Shown in pieces: positions 28,671-37,638 of a stretch of 64,000 nt of DNA; positions within the stretch are counted from its first letter, which is position 1, and each line of letters opens with the position of its first letter. The notes beneath the pieces were generated by a model. The model was given only the letters and a program-made list of their open reading frames with translations. It did no database searches and had not been told where the DNA came from. This DNA comes from Paenibacillus massiliensis subsp. panacisoli DSM 21345. Lineage in GTDB: Bacteria; Bacillota; Bacilli; Paenibacillales; Paenibacillaceae. Location of the stretch: positions 62,001 to 126,000 of the forward strand of contig NZ_AUFO01000010.1 of the NCBI RefSeq assembly GCF_000426545.1, in the 5' to 3' direction. The position numbers and the translations under genes were made by a program.

Positions 28671-29783
28671 ATGTTGACGGACAAAGGGAAAATATCGGCT
28701 ACAGAACTAGCCTTCATGATCTTTCCAGCGGTCCTAGCGACAGCGATTCTGTCTGTGCCTGCCATTACGATGCACTATGCAGGTCACGATATGTGGCTTC
28801 CTCCCCTGTGGGGCTCCATTGTTGGACTGGCGACCGTTGGCATATCGATTGGACTGAATCATCTCTATCCGAACCAGACGATTATGCAGTCCAGCTTGAA
28901 GATTGTGGGCTGGTTGCCTGGTAAATTCGTCGGCTTGGCTTTTCTTATTTTTTTGCCACATCTCAATGGTCTGGTCATTCGGGTGTATGGTGAATTCATT
29001 GCAAGCAATGCGCTTCCCAACACGCCTCTATTCGTGATCATGGGCACCATGACGCTGGTGTGTGCTTTGAATGTCAGGTTAGGCATTGAGGTGGTGGGCC
29101 GTACCTCTCAAGTGTTTGTGACCTTGCTCGTTGTTCTGCTGGGATTGATCTTCGTACTGCTGATTGGTGAGTTGGAGCCTGTACAACTGCTTCCCTTCAT
29201 GGAATATGGAGTAATACCTACCCTCAAAGGAGCAGTAGCCCCGGCGTTCAGCGAATATATTGTTCTGGCCTTCCTTATTCCTTACGTAAATGATAAGAAA
29301 CACATGTCCAGAGCCATGATCGGCTCTTTATGCGTGACAACGGCGGCGATGGTGATCACGAATCTCTTCTGCTTGTTCTTGATGGGCGATATGACAGATA
29401 GCTTCTCTTTCCCTGTCATGATTGCTGCACGCTACATTACAATTGCTGATTTCCTGCAGCATATCGAGTCTATCATCATTGCAATCTGGATTTTTGGGAT
29501 ATTCGTCAAAATTTCCGTGTTCCTCTATATTTTTGCCACAGCGACGGCTGAATGGTTCGGTATGAAGGACTACAGGCCCATGGTATTTCCACTCGCATTT
29601 CTGTGCTTGGTCTTCTCCTATTGGGTCGTATCTGGTCAGTCGGGGGCAGGCAACCTCGTAGGCACCTCCGCTAATGTGTACACGTTGGTGTGTCTGTTGG
29701 TGCTTCCCGCCGGAATCTATGGGATAGCTCTCTTGAAGCAGATATGGGGCCGTAGCCGTAAAAAAGGGGCTCGAACAACATGA
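28671..29783 (+). CDS. Spore germination protein, GerB family (B subunit, APC-type permease)
   Basis: 370-residue integral membrane protein with about ten spans, related to amino-acid permeases; the B subunit forms the germinant-binding part of the receptor. It opens with the family motif ISATELAFMIFPAVLATAILSVP. GAGGAG lies 10 nt before the ATG. Its last codons overlap the start of the C subunit by 4 bp (ATGA), so translation is coupled. Confidence 0.9.
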   Translation: MLTDKGKISATELAFMIFPAVLATAILSVPAITMHYAGHDMWLPPLWGSIVGLATVGISIGLNHLYPNQTIMQSSLKIVGWLPGKFVGLAFLIFLPHLNGLVIRVYGEFIASNALPNTPLFVIMGTMTLVCALNVRLGIEVVGRTSQVFVTLLVVLLGLIFVLLIGELEPVQLLPFMEYGVIPTLKGAVAPAFSEYIVLAFLIPYVNDKKHMSRAMIGSLCVTTAAMVITNLFCLFLMGDMTDSFSFPVMIAARYITIADFLQHIESIIIAIWIFGIFVKISVFLYIFATATAEWFGMKDYRPMVFPLAFLCLVFSYWVVSGQSGAGNLVGTSANVYTLVCLLVLPAGIYGIALLKQIWGRSRKKGARTT

Positions 29784-30967
29784 GACAACATAATCCCTAT
29801 CAGTACTGGCAGCGATGCTTGCTGCTACTCGTGGGTTGCTTGCTTCTAACAGGTTGCTGGGACAGGCATGAGGTGAATGACCTGGCAATTGTACTGGCAA
29901 CCGGTATTGATTATGCGCAAGAGAAGGTGGAGCTGACAGCACAGATATTCATCCCTCGCAAGGCAGGCGGGGTTGGGGGCACAGGAGGGAGTCCAAGCGG
30001 AGTGACGATGACTCGCACCGCTGAAGGGGCTACTGTAGCCGAGGCCCTCAATCGTCTGCAGCGCAAGGTCTCACGTGATATGTTCTGGGGGCATTGTGAA
30101 GTGATTGTCATCAGTGAGCAAGCAGGTAAGCAGGGCCTACGGGAGTATATTGATTTTTTCCTCCGCTATCCCCAGATCCGGGAGCATGCCTACGTTTTCT
30201 CTAGTGAAAAAGAGGCCAAGGGAATGCTTGCGCTACTTGATCCTCTCGAAAGAAGCTCCGCTGAATCCTTGCGGGAAATGGCGAATTTGGGCCTTGGTGC
30301 GCGCGTCACCTTATTGGAGCTGGCTCAGTCGATTGAAGGTCCCAGTCAGTCCGCCATCTTAACACGGCTGCTAGTTACTCCAGCGAATCCGGGACAGGAG
30401 AAATTGGTGACGACGCCTTTTGTCCGGGGACTAAGCCTGTATAAAAAGGATAAATATGTCCGAACGGTTACAGAACCTCTAAGTATTGGTGTACTGCTGC
30501 TTGTAAATGAGCTGAACAATATCATCATGCCTGTGGAAATTCATTCGTATAAGGGCTCTATGTCCATTCGACTGATCGATGCCAAGGCAAAAATCCGACC
30601 TCGAATCATTCATGGAGAATGGAGTGTTGGCATTGATATTGAAGCTCGGGGCGAGGTGGTTCTGAACACGACAGACGCGGAGCTTTCTAACCCGGCCGTT
30701 ATGGTGGAGGTGCAGGAGGCTTGGCAGAACAGACTGAAGTCTCTGGCGGAGAGGGCTGTTGCGCTGTCGCAGAAGGAGCTTAAGACAGACCTGTTCAGAT
30801 TTGCCACAGCATTCCGTCAGCGGTACCCCAGACAGTGGCGAGAGCAGCAGACCCAATGGCCGACTGTCTTCCATGAATTGAAGGTGGATATTCGTAGCAA
30901 GGCGCTGATCACTCGTACAGGCAAGTCCACAGAGCCTCAGGGGAGGGCTGATCAAAGCAGGAAGTAG
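29780..30967 (+). CDS. Spore germination lipoprotein, Ger(x)C family (C subunit)
   Basis: 395-residue lipoprotein of the germinant receptor. Type II signal peptide CLLLLVGCLLLTGC, lipidated at the Cys, followed by the family start WDRHEVNDLAIVLATGIDY. Further landmarks: RDMFWGHCEVIVISEQAGK and a C-terminal KTDLFRFATAFRQRYPRQW. It sits outside the inner membrane and is needed with the A and B subunits for germinant response. The gene overlaps its neighbour by 4 bp. Confidence 0.9.
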   Translation: MRQHNPYQYWQRCLLLLVGCLLLTGCWDRHEVNDLAIVLATGIDYAQEKVELTAQIFIPRKAGGVGGTGGSPSGVTMTRTAEGATVAEALNRLQRKVSRDMFWGHCEVIVISEQAGKQGLREYIDFFLRYPQIREHAYVFSSEKEAKGMLALLDPLERSSAESLREMANLGLGARVTLLELAQSIEGPSQSAILTRLLVTPANPGQEKLVTTPFVRGLSLYKKDKYVRTVTEPLSIGVLLLVNELNNIIMPVEIHSYKGSMSIRLIDAKAKIRPRIIHGEWSVGIDIEARGEVVLNTTDAELSNPAVMVEVQEAWQNRLKSLAERAVALSQKELKTDLFRFATAFRQRYPRQWREQQTQWPTVFHELKVDIRSKALITRTGKSTEPQGRADQSRK

Positions 30968-31017
30968 CTAAATAGCAGATTCGTACATTAGATCGACTGC
31001 ATAGTAGGAGGGAGTAC

Positions 31018-31236
31018 ATGAGGCTGGTATCCGTGCTTGGCATCTTGTTTCTCGCAGCTGTGATCCTCTTTGGTGAATGGCATGGCTGTTCAACCAGAAG
31101 AGTGCGTGTGATTATGATCAGTGTTACGCTTGGAACGGCGATCCTTGCCATTGTTCTCTTATACCAGCCGAACCTGCCTGGTCCGACCCAATGGATCAAG
31201 CTGCTGTTCGGGAAGATTGACAAAATCATGAAGTGA
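31018..31236 (+). CDS. Small two-span membrane protein at the end of the ger operon
   Basis: 72-residue protein with two hydrophobic segments (VSVLGILFLAAVILFG and VIMISVTLGTAILAIVLLY) and a short basic tail. GGAGGGA precedes the ATG, and a strong terminator follows, so it is probably the fourth gene of the germination operon. Some ger operons carry a small extra membrane protein (GerD or 2-span type). I do not recognise this one and assign no function. Confidence 0.6.
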   Translation: MRLVSVLGILFLAAVILFGEWHGCSTRRVRVIMISVTLGTAILAIVLLYQPNLPGPTQWIKLLFGKIDKIMK

Positions 31237-31304
31237 ATGAAATGATGATAGATGCGCTCCTAACTAAGACTCCTCCAAAGACTCCTTCCAGATGATCCCG
31301 CCTG

Positions 31305-31329
31305 AAGACTCCTCTGTAGGAGTCTTTTT
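31305..31329 (+). terminator. Terminator of the ger operon
   Basis: AAGACTCCT (31305-31313), CTGT loop, AGGAGTCTT (31318-31326), then T residues. Two further copies of AGACTCCT lie just upstream (31268, 31279). Confidence 0.85.
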
Positions 31330-31486
31330 GTTGTTAAGTCTGTATTCATATTCTTTTATACAAGAAAATAAGTAAGCGGTTACAATAATCCGAATCTATT
31401 GTATAGTAATGTCCGGGCACTTGACACATATGATTTTGGAGCAGGCGCTGCTCATTCATTTTAGAGGTAAGGGAGGCATAATCCCC

Positions 31487-33157
31487 ATGTATCGGGTATT
31501 GCTGGTGGATGACGAAGAGGATGTAAGAGAAGGACTTGTGCTGGAGATTGATTGGGAGGCGTTGGGCCTTCGAATTGTGGGACTTGCCGAGAATGGAAGG
31601 GAAGCCTTGGAGCTAGCAGAGCGAGTGGAACCCGATATTGTAATTACAGATATCAGCATGCCCTTCATGAACGGTCTGGAGCTGGCCCACGAGCTGCGTA
31701 GGCGCAATCCACTCATCAAACTGGTCATATTGACAGGATACGATGAATTTGATTATGCCCGACAAGCAGTATCCCTTAGCGTAGACGAATATCTGCTGAA
31801 GCCTTTCTCGGCAGGACATCTGACGGAACTATTGACTCGTCTATGTTCACAGATGGCTGCGGATGTAGCGGAAAGGGAGAATTTACGGAAGCTGAGAGAG
31901 TACTATCACAACAGTCTTCCACTGCTACAATCAAATTTTCTGGCCTCTTTGTTATATAGACAGCGATCAGAGGACTACGTACACGATAAAGCAAGGCAAC
32001 TGGACCTTGACCTCACAGGCTTCAGATACAGCATTTCTGTATTGACGCTACATAAGAACGAGACGGACAGGAGGTCGGGACAAACGGGAGAGGAAGCCGA
32101 CGATACAGCTACCGTGCTATGGCAGGATGCAGAGCTTAAGCAATTCGCTGCCCTGAATATTGCGAGTGAGGTGTGGAATGAATTCGGTGCAGGCTATGTA
32201 TTCTGGCATCAGGATATGATCGTATTGTTGTTCATTGATCGGGACGGCCTTAATGAGCGTGTGCTGGAGCGTCAGGAGGCACTTGATCGTGTGCTGCGCA
32301 GCATGAATCATTATTTACGGCTGGCAGTGACGATTGGTGCAGGCTCGCTCGTCGATTCGCTGGGACTGCTGACGCATTCTTATACTGATGCGATGCTGGC
32401 TCTGGATTATCGTCTAGTACCTGGTACCGATCGACTGATCTACATTGATGAGGTCGAGCGACGAGCAGGCGGGCAGCTGCGGTTCGATGAATTGAAGCAG
32501 CAAATGCTGACACGCTGTCTGAAGGCAGGCACCGAAGACGAGCTGGAAGAGGCACTGGATACGATCTTTGCCGAGGTAACCCGTCAGCATGGTAGCCATG
32601 ATATACAGCTTTATCTCATTGAAGTTGTTACGACGGTATGGAAAGCCACCCTGTCCTCGGGTGAGGAACTGGAGGAATTGTTCGGGGCAGGCTTCCAGGT
32701 CTACGCAGAGCTGCTCAAGCTGGCTGGATTGGAGGAGGCCAAGCGCAGACTGCGCGATATCTGTCAGCTGGTGCAGAGACGGATTGCCTCCGGTCGCCAG
32801 CATGCTTACCGGGATATGATCGACCAGGCATTGCAGTACACCAAGGCGTATTACAGAGACCCGGAATTGTCCATTCAAAAGGTATGCAGCCATCTTCATA
32901 TCAGTCAGGGGTACTTTTGCAGCATTTTCAAGAAAGAGGTTCAGCTGACCTTCCTGCAATATTTGATGCAGCTACGGATGGAGGAGGCGAAGCGCCTGCT
33001 CCGCTCGACGGAGCTGAAGTCCTTCGAGATTGCAGCGGAGGTGGGCTTTGCGGAGCCGAATTATTTTAGCTTTTGCTTCAAAAAGCAAGTGGGCGTCTCC
33101 CCCAAGGAATACCGCAAGCAGGCAGAACGGGCGGAAGGCGAGGAGCGTCATACATGA
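31487..33157 (+). CDS. YesN-type response regulator with AraC DNA-binding domain
   Basis: 556-residue response regulator. Receiver domain at residues 1-120 (LLVDDEEDVREG; phospho-acceptor Asp55 in VITDISMPFMNG; Lys in YLLKPF). A long middle region follows, then a C-terminal AraC double HTH (ISQGYFCSIFKKEVQLTFLQYLMQLRMEEAKRLL read in parts, then VGFAEPNYFSFCFKKQVGVSPKEYRKQ). The ATG at 31487 has GGGAGG 10 nt upstream; an earlier in-frame ATG at 31409 has none. Its last codon overlaps the sensor kinase start by 4 bp. It probably activates mglBAC when the kinase detects an extracellular sugar. Confidence 0.92.
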   Translation: MYRVLLVDDEEDVREGLVLEIDWEALGLRIVGLAENGREALELAERVEPDIVITDISMPFMNGLELAHELRRRNPLIKLVILTGYDEFDYARQAVSLSVDEYLLKPFSAGHLTELLTRLCSQMAADVAERENLRKLREYYHNSLPLLQSNFLASLLYRQRSEDYVHDKARQLDLDLTGFRYSISVLTLHKNETDRRSGQTGEEADDTATVLWQDAELKQFAALNIASEVWNEFGAGYVFWHQDMIVLLFIDRDGLNERVLERQEALDRVLRSMNHYLRLAVTIGAGSLVDSLGLLTHSYTDAMLALDYRLVPGTDRLIYIDEVERRAGGQLRFDELKQQMLTRCLKAGTEDELEEALDTIFAEVTRQHGSHDIQLYLIEVVTTVWKATLSSGEELEELFGAGFQVYAELLKLAGLEEAKRRLRDICQLVQRRIASGRQHAYRDMIDQALQYTKAYYRDPELSIQKVCSHLHISQGYFCSIFKKEVQLTFLQYLMQLRMEEAKRLLRSTELKSFEIAAEVGFAEPNYFSFCFKKQVGVSPKEYRKQAERAEGEERHT

Positions 33158-34983
33158 AGCGCTGGTTAGGGGACAGAGGGGCATTGCTACTGCGGTCTAT
33201 TAACCGCCGATTATCTGAACCGGTACAATTCATAGGTGCGAAAAGCATCGGAACGATTATTACGAGATCATTCTCCGCATTCATGGTCATCGTGCTAACT
33301 GTAACGTCGATGCTGCTGTATAACCAGTTCATGCGGGCTGCCGAGCGCAGCGCAGAGCTTGCAACCCGGCAGATAGTAGATCAGGTCAGCTACAATCTGG
33401 AGGACTACGTCCGGGGCATGTCCCATGTGTATCGTGCGATTGAGGAGCATATGCTGGCGGACGGTGACTGGCAGGGGCAACAGGTAGATAAGCAACTGGA
33501 TACCCTCTTAAGTAGTCGTGAGGATATTGTATCAATCACCCTGCTGGATCAGGAGGGGAAATTGCTCAAAAATCGACCAGCTGCCGAATTGAGAAACAGT
33601 GCGCATATTACCCAACAGGGCTGGTTCCAGTCCGCGCTGCGTGTACCTGATCACCTGAGCTTCTCGCTGCCGCATATTCAGAATATGTATGCAGGCTCAT
33701 ATCCGTGGGTAGTCTCGATGAGCAAAGGCATAACCGTCCGGCGAAATGGTCAGGATGAGCAGGTGATTTTACTGGTAGATATCAACTTCAAGCAGATCGA
33801 CGAGCTCAGTCGTCGTGTAAGCCTAGGTCAGCGTGGCTACGTGTACATTATTGATGAGAGTGCAGGCAATATCGTCTATCATCCGCAGCAGCAGCTCATG
33901 TACATGGGGCTGAAGCGGGAAAATATCGAGCAAGCGCTGGTTGCTACGGGCACTTATGAGGATACAGCGGAAGGGCAGCAGCGCTTGAATGCTGTCAAAT
34001 CCGTCGCCAATATCGGCTGGAAAATTGTTGGGGTCGCCTACAAGGAGGAGATCATGACGACCCGTCACGAGGTAACAGCTTATTTGTTGCGCATGTTGGT
34101 CGTGGTTCTGGTGCTGGTCATTATCATTTCGATATTGCTATCCACGACGTTAACGAGGCCGATCCGTCGAATGGAACGCCGGATGAAGACCGTAGAGCAG
34201 GGAGACTTCAATGTAGAGCTGCCGATGACGGGACCGCTGGAGGTGCAGCAGCTGTCCAGACGTTTCAATCTTATGGTCAGTCAGATTCGGACGCTCATGG
34301 ATGAGATTATTCGGGAGCAGGAGCAGAAGCGCCAATTGGAGCTGGCAGCATTACAGGCACAGATTAACCCCCATTTTTTGTACAATACGCTGAATTCGGT
34401 CGTACGGATGGTTGGCATGAGTCGTAACGAGGAAGTAATCACGATGATCACCTCGCTCTCCAAGCTCTTCCGCCTAAGCTTAAGCCAAGGACGCACGATC
34501 ATTACCATTCGCGAGGAGCTGGAGCATGTCTATCATTATTTGACGATCCAGCAGATGCGTTTTAAGCAGAAGTTCCAATTCCACATAGATGCCGAGGAGC
34601 AGACATTGGGCTGCACTACACTGAAGCTGATTCTACAACCATTGGTGGAGAACGCGATTGTGCACGGTATTGAGGGATTGGGCGACGAGGGCTTCATTCA
34701 AATACGGACGTACACCAATGAGCAGTTGCTATATATCGAGGTTAGCGATAATGGCATGGGCATGTCTGAGGAGCAGATGAAGCGGTTATTCACAGGTAAG
34801 CCTGTGGTTAAAAGCGGAGCCGGTTCAGGTGTAGCGGTTCGGAATGTTCATGATCGGATTCGTCTGGTGTATGGCGAAGGATACGGCTTGACATTTGACA
34901 GCGAATTGGAGGAAGGGACAGTCGTGACCATCCGACTCCCCATCAGACCTGTCCACGACGTAGGAAAGGAGCATTCTCAATGA
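33154..34983 (+). CDS. YesM-type sensor histidine kinase
   Basis: 609-residue membrane kinase of the LytS/YesM class. First span near residues 40-60 (FMVIVLTVTSMLLY), an extracellular dCache-like sensor of about 230 residues, second span (LLRMLVVVLVLVIIISILL), a HAMP domain, then the His_kinase motif LQAQINPHFLYNTLNS with the phospho-accepting His, and an HATPase domain (PLVENAIVHGIEG, DNGMGM, GSGVAVRNVHDRI). The ATG at 33154 overlaps the YesN stop and has GAGGAG upstream. It overlaps the binding lipoprotein gene by 4 bp, so the three genes are translated together. Confidence 0.92.
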   Translation: MKRWLGDRGALLLRSINRRLSEPVQFIGAKSIGTIITRSFSAFMVIVLTVTSMLLYNQFMRAAERSAELATRQIVDQVSYNLEDYVRGMSHVYRAIEEHMLADGDWQGQQVDKQLDTLLSSREDIVSITLLDQEGKLLKNRPAAELRNSAHITQQGWFQSALRVPDHLSFSLPHIQNMYAGSYPWVVSMSKGITVRRNGQDEQVILLVDINFKQIDELSRRVSLGQRGYVYIIDESAGNIVYHPQQQLMYMGLKRENIEQALVATGTYEDTAEGQQRLNAVKSVANIGWKIVGVAYKEEIMTTRHEVTAYLLRMLVVVLVLVIIISILLSTTLTRPIRRMERRMKTVEQGDFNVELPMTGPLEVQQLSRRFNLMVSQIRTLMDEIIREQEQKRQLELAALQAQINPHFLYNTLNSVVRMVGMSRNEEVITMITSLSKLFRLSLSQGRTIITIREELEHVYHYLTIQQMRFKQKFQFHIDAEEQTLGCTTLKLILQPLVENAIVHGIEGLGDEGFIQIRTYTNEQLLYIEVSDNGMGMSEEQMKRLFTGKPVVKSGAGSGVAVRNVHDRIRLVYGEGYGLTFDSELEEGTVVTIRLPIRPVHDVGKEHSQ

Positions 34984-36371
34984 AAGGGATCATCCGTCGC
35001 GAAATCGATTGTACAGCAGGAGGGAATGTAGATAGTGGGCTCAGGTTCAATTGGGTACGGGTACCATTATTCATCATGTTGGGTCTGCTGCTGACTAGCT
35101 GTAGCTATTCATCCAGCGATGCTGAGCCACCTGTCTATCGTATTGCACTCATTACCCCCGCCGGGAGTAAAAGTGTATCTGATGCGGTACAGTTCGGAGC
35201 CGAATCTGCTGTCAGGGAACTGGGGGCAGAGCTGATTACAGTGGAAATGACCACGGCCGCAAGGGACTCTTCACAAGAACATGATGTTATGGCAGAGGCC
35301 AGCAATACGAAGGAAACTGCTAATTCTGATAGTGCCACGACAGCACTCTATACGAAGCCCCACATTGCATTCGATGCCGCCCACCCACAAGCCAAAGTTG
35401 ATGAACAATCGGCTCAAGCTGCAGCAGTGGCCCATGCTCTGGAGTTGGGTGCAACGGCAATCATTTTGAATCCGGAAAGCGATCGTGGATTGGAGCAAGC
35501 CATTCGCGAGGTAGCTGCCCTTACAGGACAGAAGGGCAAGACGATTCCGGTTATATCATTGGATGCTCAACACGTGCAAGGAGTTACCAGCAGTATTTCC
35601 ATGGATCATCACGCAGCTGGTCGACAGGCTGGGCAAGCCATGGGTGAGCTGCTAGAGGGTAGGGGGAGGGTGCTGTTACTTGGCACCACTCAGGATGCGG
35701 CTCGGGTCGCAGATCGAACCAATCCTAAGCAAATGACTCAACAAACGAATCAGAATACAGGCCGGAATACAGATCATGATGCAGGACAAAATGCAGGACA
35801 AAATGCAGGACAAAATGCAGGACAAAGCACTTATCCGGGCTTGAGTATGGACAGCTATGCTCTCGCTGAGCGTGAGCGAGGAGTACGTGAGATTCTCCAG
35901 CAGCAGTATCCACAGCTGCAAGTTGAGACTCTCCCGGCTTGTCAGGATGAGGGGGCGTGCCAGCTGCATATGGAGCAATGGCTTCAAGTTCAATACGCCA
36001 AGCTGGATCAACAGACGAGTGGCAACTCACAAGCACAGCCATCTGGGCATATTGGAGTCATCGCTTTGGATGCGTCGGTGAGTATTATTGCTGCACGGAG
36101 TGTAGCCGAGTATGGTAGCTCTGGTAACGATATTCCGATCGTAGGGTTCGGGAGTGAACACGAGCAATTGGAGCAGCTACAGGAGGGGATTATCCGCCGT
36201 CTGATTGTTCACAATGGCTTCAGTGCCGGCTATCTTGGTGCTCAACAAGCGATAGCGTATCTGAATGGTGAGCAGGTACAGCCACAGATTACGTTGGAGA
36301 CGAGAGTGGTCAGCACGGAGAATATGTTCTGGATGGATAACCAGAAGCTGTTATTTCCTTTTGTGCAATGA
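34980..36371 (+). CDS. Periplasmic-binding-protein-like sensor lipoprotein (three-component partner)
   Basis: 463-residue lipoprotein with the fold of ribose/galactose-type binding proteins. The signal peptide leads to the lipobox LLTSC. The mature part starts RIALITPAGSKSVSDAVQFGAESAVRELGAELI, and later has VISLDAQHVQGVTSSISMDHHAAGRQAGQAM and DIPIVGFGSEHEQLEQLQEG. It carries two unusual insertions: a Ser/Thr/Asn-rich one near residues 85-125, and a tandem GQNA repeat near 265-285. Joined by ATGA overlap to YesM, it probably binds a sugar outside the cell and presents it to the kinase rather than transporting it, because mglBAC has its own binding protein. Confidence 0.82.
   Translation: MKGIIRREIDCTAGGNVDSGLRFNWVRVPLFIMLGLLLTSCSYSSSDAEPPVYRIALITPAGSKSVSDAVQFGAESAVRELGAELITVEMTTAARDSSQEHDVMAEASNTKETANSDSATTALYTKPHIAFDAAHPQAKVDEQSAQAAAVAHALELGATAIILNPESDRGLEQAIREVAALTGQKGKTIPVISLDAQHVQGVTSSISMDHHAAGRQAGQAMGELLEGRGRVLLLGTTQDAARVADRTNPKQMTQQTNQNTGRNTDHDAGQNAGQNAGQNAGQSTYPGLSMDSYALAERERGVREILQQQYPQLQVETLPACQDEGACQLHMEQWLQVQYAKLDQQTSGNSQAQPSGHIGVIALDASVSIIAARSVAEYGSSGNDIPIVGFGSEHEQLEQLQEGIIRRLIVHNGFSAGYLGAQQAIAYLNGEQVQPQITLETRVVSTENMFWMDNQKLLFPFVQ
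35781..35826 (+). repeat. In-frame 12-bp tandem repeat (GCAGGACAAAAT, 3.8 copies)
   Basis: Units begin at 35781, 35793, 35805 and 35817; the last is partial. They encode (A)GQN repeats in a surface loop of the sensor lipoprotein. Because the unit is a multiple of three, slippage would change loop length without shifting the frame. Confidence 0.9.
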
Positions 36372-36494
36372 CAGACCCACCAATAAATGAAGATTTTCAT
36401 ATAACAGATGAAGATATTGTATTCGAAAATATTGTAAACCCTTTCATAATAAAGACATCGGCATTGCCGAATGAATCAGGGGAGGTCATTATAC

Positions 36495-37565
36495 ATGAAG
36501 AAAACATGGACCATGCTTGCTATGACAGGATTGATGCTGGTTACAGCAGCTTGCGGCGGAGGTGCTGGCAGTACGCCAACCGGGAACAACGGAGCTACAG
36601 ATACAGCAGCCCCAAGCACATCCTCGGGCACAGAACTGCCCAAAGTCGGGGTAGCCATCTATAAATTCGATGATACGTTCATGACTGGAGTTCGAAATGC
36701 CATGAAGGCTGCTGCTGATGGCAAGGCTGAGCTGGATATTGTCGATAGCCAAAATGCTCAGCCGACCCAGAACGAGAAGGTCGATCTGTTTATTTCTAAA
36801 AAGTACAATGCCATGGCCGTGAATCCTGTGGATCGCACAGCAGCCGGGGTTATTATTGACAAGGCCAAGGCAGCTAACGTGCCTGTCGTGTTCCTGAACC
36901 GGGAGCCGGTAGCTGAGGATATGAACAAATGGGATAAGGTCTATTATGTTGGGGCAAAGGCGGAGGAATCCGGTACCATCTCAGGCCAACTGATCGTCGA
37001 CTACTGGAAGGCACATCCTGAGGCTGACAAGAACGGAGACGGCAAGCTTCAATATGTCATGCTGAAGGGCGAGCCAGGTCATCAGGATGCGGAGCTGCGC
37101 ACCAAATATTCCGTGCAGGCGATCGAGGATGCAGGGATTGAAGTCGAAGCATTGGCTGTAGATACAGCGATGTGGGACCGCGTCAAAGGACAGGAGAAAA
37201 TGCAGGCATTCCTGGCCTCACACGGTGACAAGATTGAAGCCGTACTTGCGAACAATGACGACATGGCTCTGGGGGCTATTGAGGCGCTGAAGGCAGCTGG
37301 ATATTTCCAGGGTGACAAGAGCATTCCTGTTGTAGGTGTGGATGCCACTGCACCAGCTATTCAGGCTTTGCAGGATGGCACGATGCTCGGTACGGTGCTT
37401 AACGATGCCAAGAATCAAGGGGCAGCTACGGTAGCTATTGCTGAGGCTCTGGCTAAGGGCGAGACGCCTACGAAGGACAACACCGGCTTCGATATTACGG
37501 ATGGAAAGTATGTATGGATCGCCTATAAGAAAATAACCAAGGACAATATCGCAGACGCCCAATAA
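36495..37565 (+). CDS. mglB: Galactose/methyl-galactoside ABC transporter binding lipoprotein
   Basis: 356-residue substrate-binding lipoprotein of a CUT2 sugar importer. Signal peptide MKKTWTMLAMTGLMLVTAAC with lipidated Cys. The mature domain resembles MglB: VGVAIYKFDDTFMTGVRNAM at the first strand, a calcium-loop-like DKNGDGKLQ, and NNDDMALGAIEALKA followed by GVDATAPAIQALQDGTMLGTVLND (read in parts), which contact the sugar. The ATG at 36495 has GGGGAGG 9 nt upstream. It is followed by the ATPase and permease and preceded by the YesN/YesM/lipoprotein sensor genes, likely its regulators. Confidence 0.88.
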   Translation: MKKTWTMLAMTGLMLVTAACGGGAGSTPTGNNGATDTAAPSTSSGTELPKVGVAIYKFDDTFMTGVRNAMKAAADGKAELDIVDSQNAQPTQNEKVDLFISKKYNAMAVNPVDRTAAGVIIDKAKAANVPVVFLNREPVAEDMNKWDKVYYVGAKAEESGTISGQLIVDYWKAHPEADKNGDGKLQYVMLKGEPGHQDAELRTKYSVQAIEDAGIEVEALAVDTAMWDRVKGQEKMQAFLASHGDKIEAVLANNDDMALGAIEALKAAGYFQGDKSIPVVGVDATAPAIQALQDGTMLGTVLNDAKNQGAATVAIAEALAKGETPTKDNTGFDITDGKYVWIAYKKITKDNIADAQ

Positions 37566-37638
37566 CCGCGAAGAGAGGGGGAGCCGTGAAGTCGCGGCAC
37601 CCTTCTCCGCAAGGGAAGCAGAAGGGGAGATACATCAT

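Noticed and set aside
35781..35826. CRISPR-like array
   Set aside because: Units are 12 bp, directly adjacent without spacers, and read in frame as GQNA within a protein.
35676..36042. Minus-strand frames with FVLH repeats
   Set aside because: They are the reverse reading of the 12-bp tandem repeat in the sensor lipoprotein gene.
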